A DNA stretch of 15,998 bases from Anaerolineaceae bacterium. GTDB taxonomy: Bacteria; Chloroflexota; Anaerolineae; Anaerolineales; Anaerolineaceae. A model generated the notes under the pieces. It saw nothing but the letters and a program-made list of their open reading frames with translations, did not search any database and had not been told where the DNA came from. This document shows, piece by piece, positions 14,843 through 15,998 of this stretch; within the stretch, counting starts at the first letter, position 1; each line of letters starts with the position of its first letter. Both the position numbers and the translations under genes were made by a program. The stretch is from NCBI GenBank assembly GCA_030620065.1, contig JAUXFJ010000006.1:1-15998 (forward strand). The letters run 5' to 3'.

Positions 14843-15998
14843 TTATGGGTTAATCGCAGTATCAACTGCTTTTAATTCAAAGAAAGCCTCCATAACTTTG
14901 CGTACGATAGGAGCTGCAAAAGTAGAACCCTCTGTGCCGTTATATATAAATGCGATCACTGCAATTTCCGGATTGTCATAAGGCGCATAGCCTACATACC
15001 AGGCATGCGCTGGCCAGCTTCCGGGTTGGCATAAATTTTGAGCCTGCGCAACATTATCACAATATTCAGCCGTACCTGTTTTACCAGCACTTAATAATGT
15101 ATCTTCCACGAATTGCTCTTCAGCAGTGCCTTCTGTAACCACCAGCCGCATCCCTTCCTTGGCAAGCTCAATCACCCACGGCTCAACGGTCTTTTTCTCA
15201 CCCGTGGTGATATTGTTCTCATATACATTGATCACAGGATCTACTGTAATGTCCCAAATGACTTCAGGCTCAAAAGCTTGGATGACAATCCCGTCTGAAG
15301 CCACAATATCCTTTACAATCGTTACCTGCATAAGCTTCCCACCATTGGCAATCGTAGCGATCGAATTTAAAACCTGCAGCGGGGTGGCGAGTACAAACCC
15401 TTGACCCATCGTGGCAATATAGGTATCACCTGTTGCCCAGTTCTCGCTCAGAGTAATCCGCTTCCAAGTCGGATCTGGGACCAGACCATCGGCTTCTCCA
15501 GGCAATTCTATACCTGTCAAATTACCATAGCCAAGTGCACGCGCATACTCACCCATCCTCCATATGCCGAGACCATTGCCTGGCACCTCATCCTTATAGC
15601 CACCGCCCACTTTGTACCAATACACATCACACGTCCAGGAAATACCATGCAAATAATTTACCAGTCCATGTCCAGCTCTGTTCCAACATACATATTCCCT
15701 TGGTTGGCCAGGGTCGTTGGGATAGTATTTCTGCATAATCGTAATCGAGCCATGCGCTTCAATCTCGTAATCCGGTGTTACAACACCCTCATTCAATATG
15801 CCCAATGCTGGAGCCATTTTGTAAACCGACCCAGGGGGGTGCTCAGCTGAAATGGCATGATTAAATAAAGGCCGATTGGGGTCCCGGCTCAACTGTTCGT
15901 AATAATACCCTGGGATAAATCGCGACATGCGATTGTTCTCATATGTCGGATAAGAAACCATTGCCAATACCTCACCCGTCTGAGGATCCATCGCAATA
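14843..15998 (-). CDS. mrdA: Penicillin-binding protein 2 (elongasome transpeptidase), C-terminal part
   Basis: The frame is open to the window edge; the last 385 residues of a class B PBP are present, the N terminus being outside. The protein crosslinks peptidoglycan for rod elongation together with RodA. AMDPQTGEVLAMVSYPTY opens the transpeptidase domain. The SxxK motif is PPGSVYK (Ser codon 15827-15829) and KTG is in SAGKTGTAEY (15074-15082). The middle SxN/SxD motif reads TCD (15626-15634), with Thr in place of the usual Ser. Insertions rich in Trp, Tyr and Cys around it (ISWTCDVYWYKVGGG) fit a PBP2 rather than PBP3. An ATG at 15991 is internal. mre genes may lie upstream, judging from common cluster order. 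Confidence 0.93.
   Translation of the reverse strand, partial: IAMDPQTGEVLAMVSYPTYENNRMSRFIPGYYYEQLSRDPNRPLFNHAISAEHPPGSVYKMAPALGILNEGVVTPDYEIEAHGSITIMQKYYPNDPGQPREYVCWNRAGHGLVNYLHGISWTCDVYWYKVGGGYKDEVPGNGLGIWRMGEYARALGYGNLTGIELPGEADGLVPDPTWKRITLSENWATGDTYIATMGQGFVLATPLQVLNSIATIANGGKLMQVTIVKDIVASDGIVIQAFEPEVIWDITVDPVINVYENNITTGEKKTVEPWVIELAKEGMRLVVTEGTAEEQFVEDTLLSAGKTGTAEYCDNVAQAQNLCQPGSWPAHAWYVGYAPYDNPEIAVIAFIYNGTEGSTFAAPIVRKVMEAFFELKAVDTAINP

Noticed and set aside
15401..15850. 149-codon plus-strand frame opposite mrdA
   Set aside because: Antisense of the transpeptidase domain whose motifs are clear on the minus strand; no supporting signals.
1..15998. CRISPR array, riboswitch, rRNA, prophage or defence genes
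   Set aside because: No regularly spaced repeats, rRNA-like sequence, phage structural genes or recognisable riboswitch core were seen on either strand.

Overview
The window looks like chromosomal DNA from an anaerobic, filament-type Chloroflexota, most likely class Anaerolineae. This is an inference from gene content and order (an N-type ATPase operon, a fused membrane spermidine-synthase-like protein, an mrdA-minCDE-rodA cluster) and from moderately AT-rich codon use; nothing here fixes the taxon directly.

Left part, plus strand (1-5973): the distal half of an N-type (alternative, 'N-ATPase') F1Fo ATPase operon in the order a, c, b(+delta), alpha, [107-aa PII-like protein], gamma, then an AraB-type FGGY kinase 35 nt downstream. 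The beta, epsilon, AtpQ and AtpR genes usual for this operon type would lie upstream of the window. Two things are unusual. A DarA/PstA/YaaQ-family (cyclic-di-AMP receptor-like) gene sits between alpha and gamma with an ATGA overlap. The ribulokinase-like protein has lost residues that are normally invariant in the FGGY active site.

Middle (5974-8996): a complete IS1380-family element (about 1752 bp, imperfect terminal inverted repeats, 5-bp TTCAA target duplication) has landed 11 nt after the kinase stop codon and just upstream of a strong intrinsic terminator, so it separates the ATPase/kinase transcript from its original terminator. A monocistronic MsmX/UgpC-type sugar ABC ATPase follows, ending at a terminator shared with the convergent genes.

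Right part, minus strand (9053-15998): read in the direction of transcription this is mrdA (PBP2, start outside the window), then minC-minD-minE-rodA tightly packed behind an extended -10 promoter, then a 312-nt gap holding a perfect 12-bp inverted repeat, a tRNA-Gln(CTG) with its own promoter and terminator, and a two-gene unit: a fused membrane spermidine-synthase-like protein and a DUF1461/Lit-like membrane protein with a conserved His pair.

How it fits together: the left block is ion-motive ATPase machinery, possibly Na+-coupled and possibly controlled by a nucleotide-binding PII-like protein. The right block is cell-shape and division-site machinery (elongasome transpeptidase, elongasome glycosyltransferase, Min oscillator). 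The best candidate for something undescribed is the DarA-like protein built into the N-ATPase operon, with the degenerate ribulokinase behind it.
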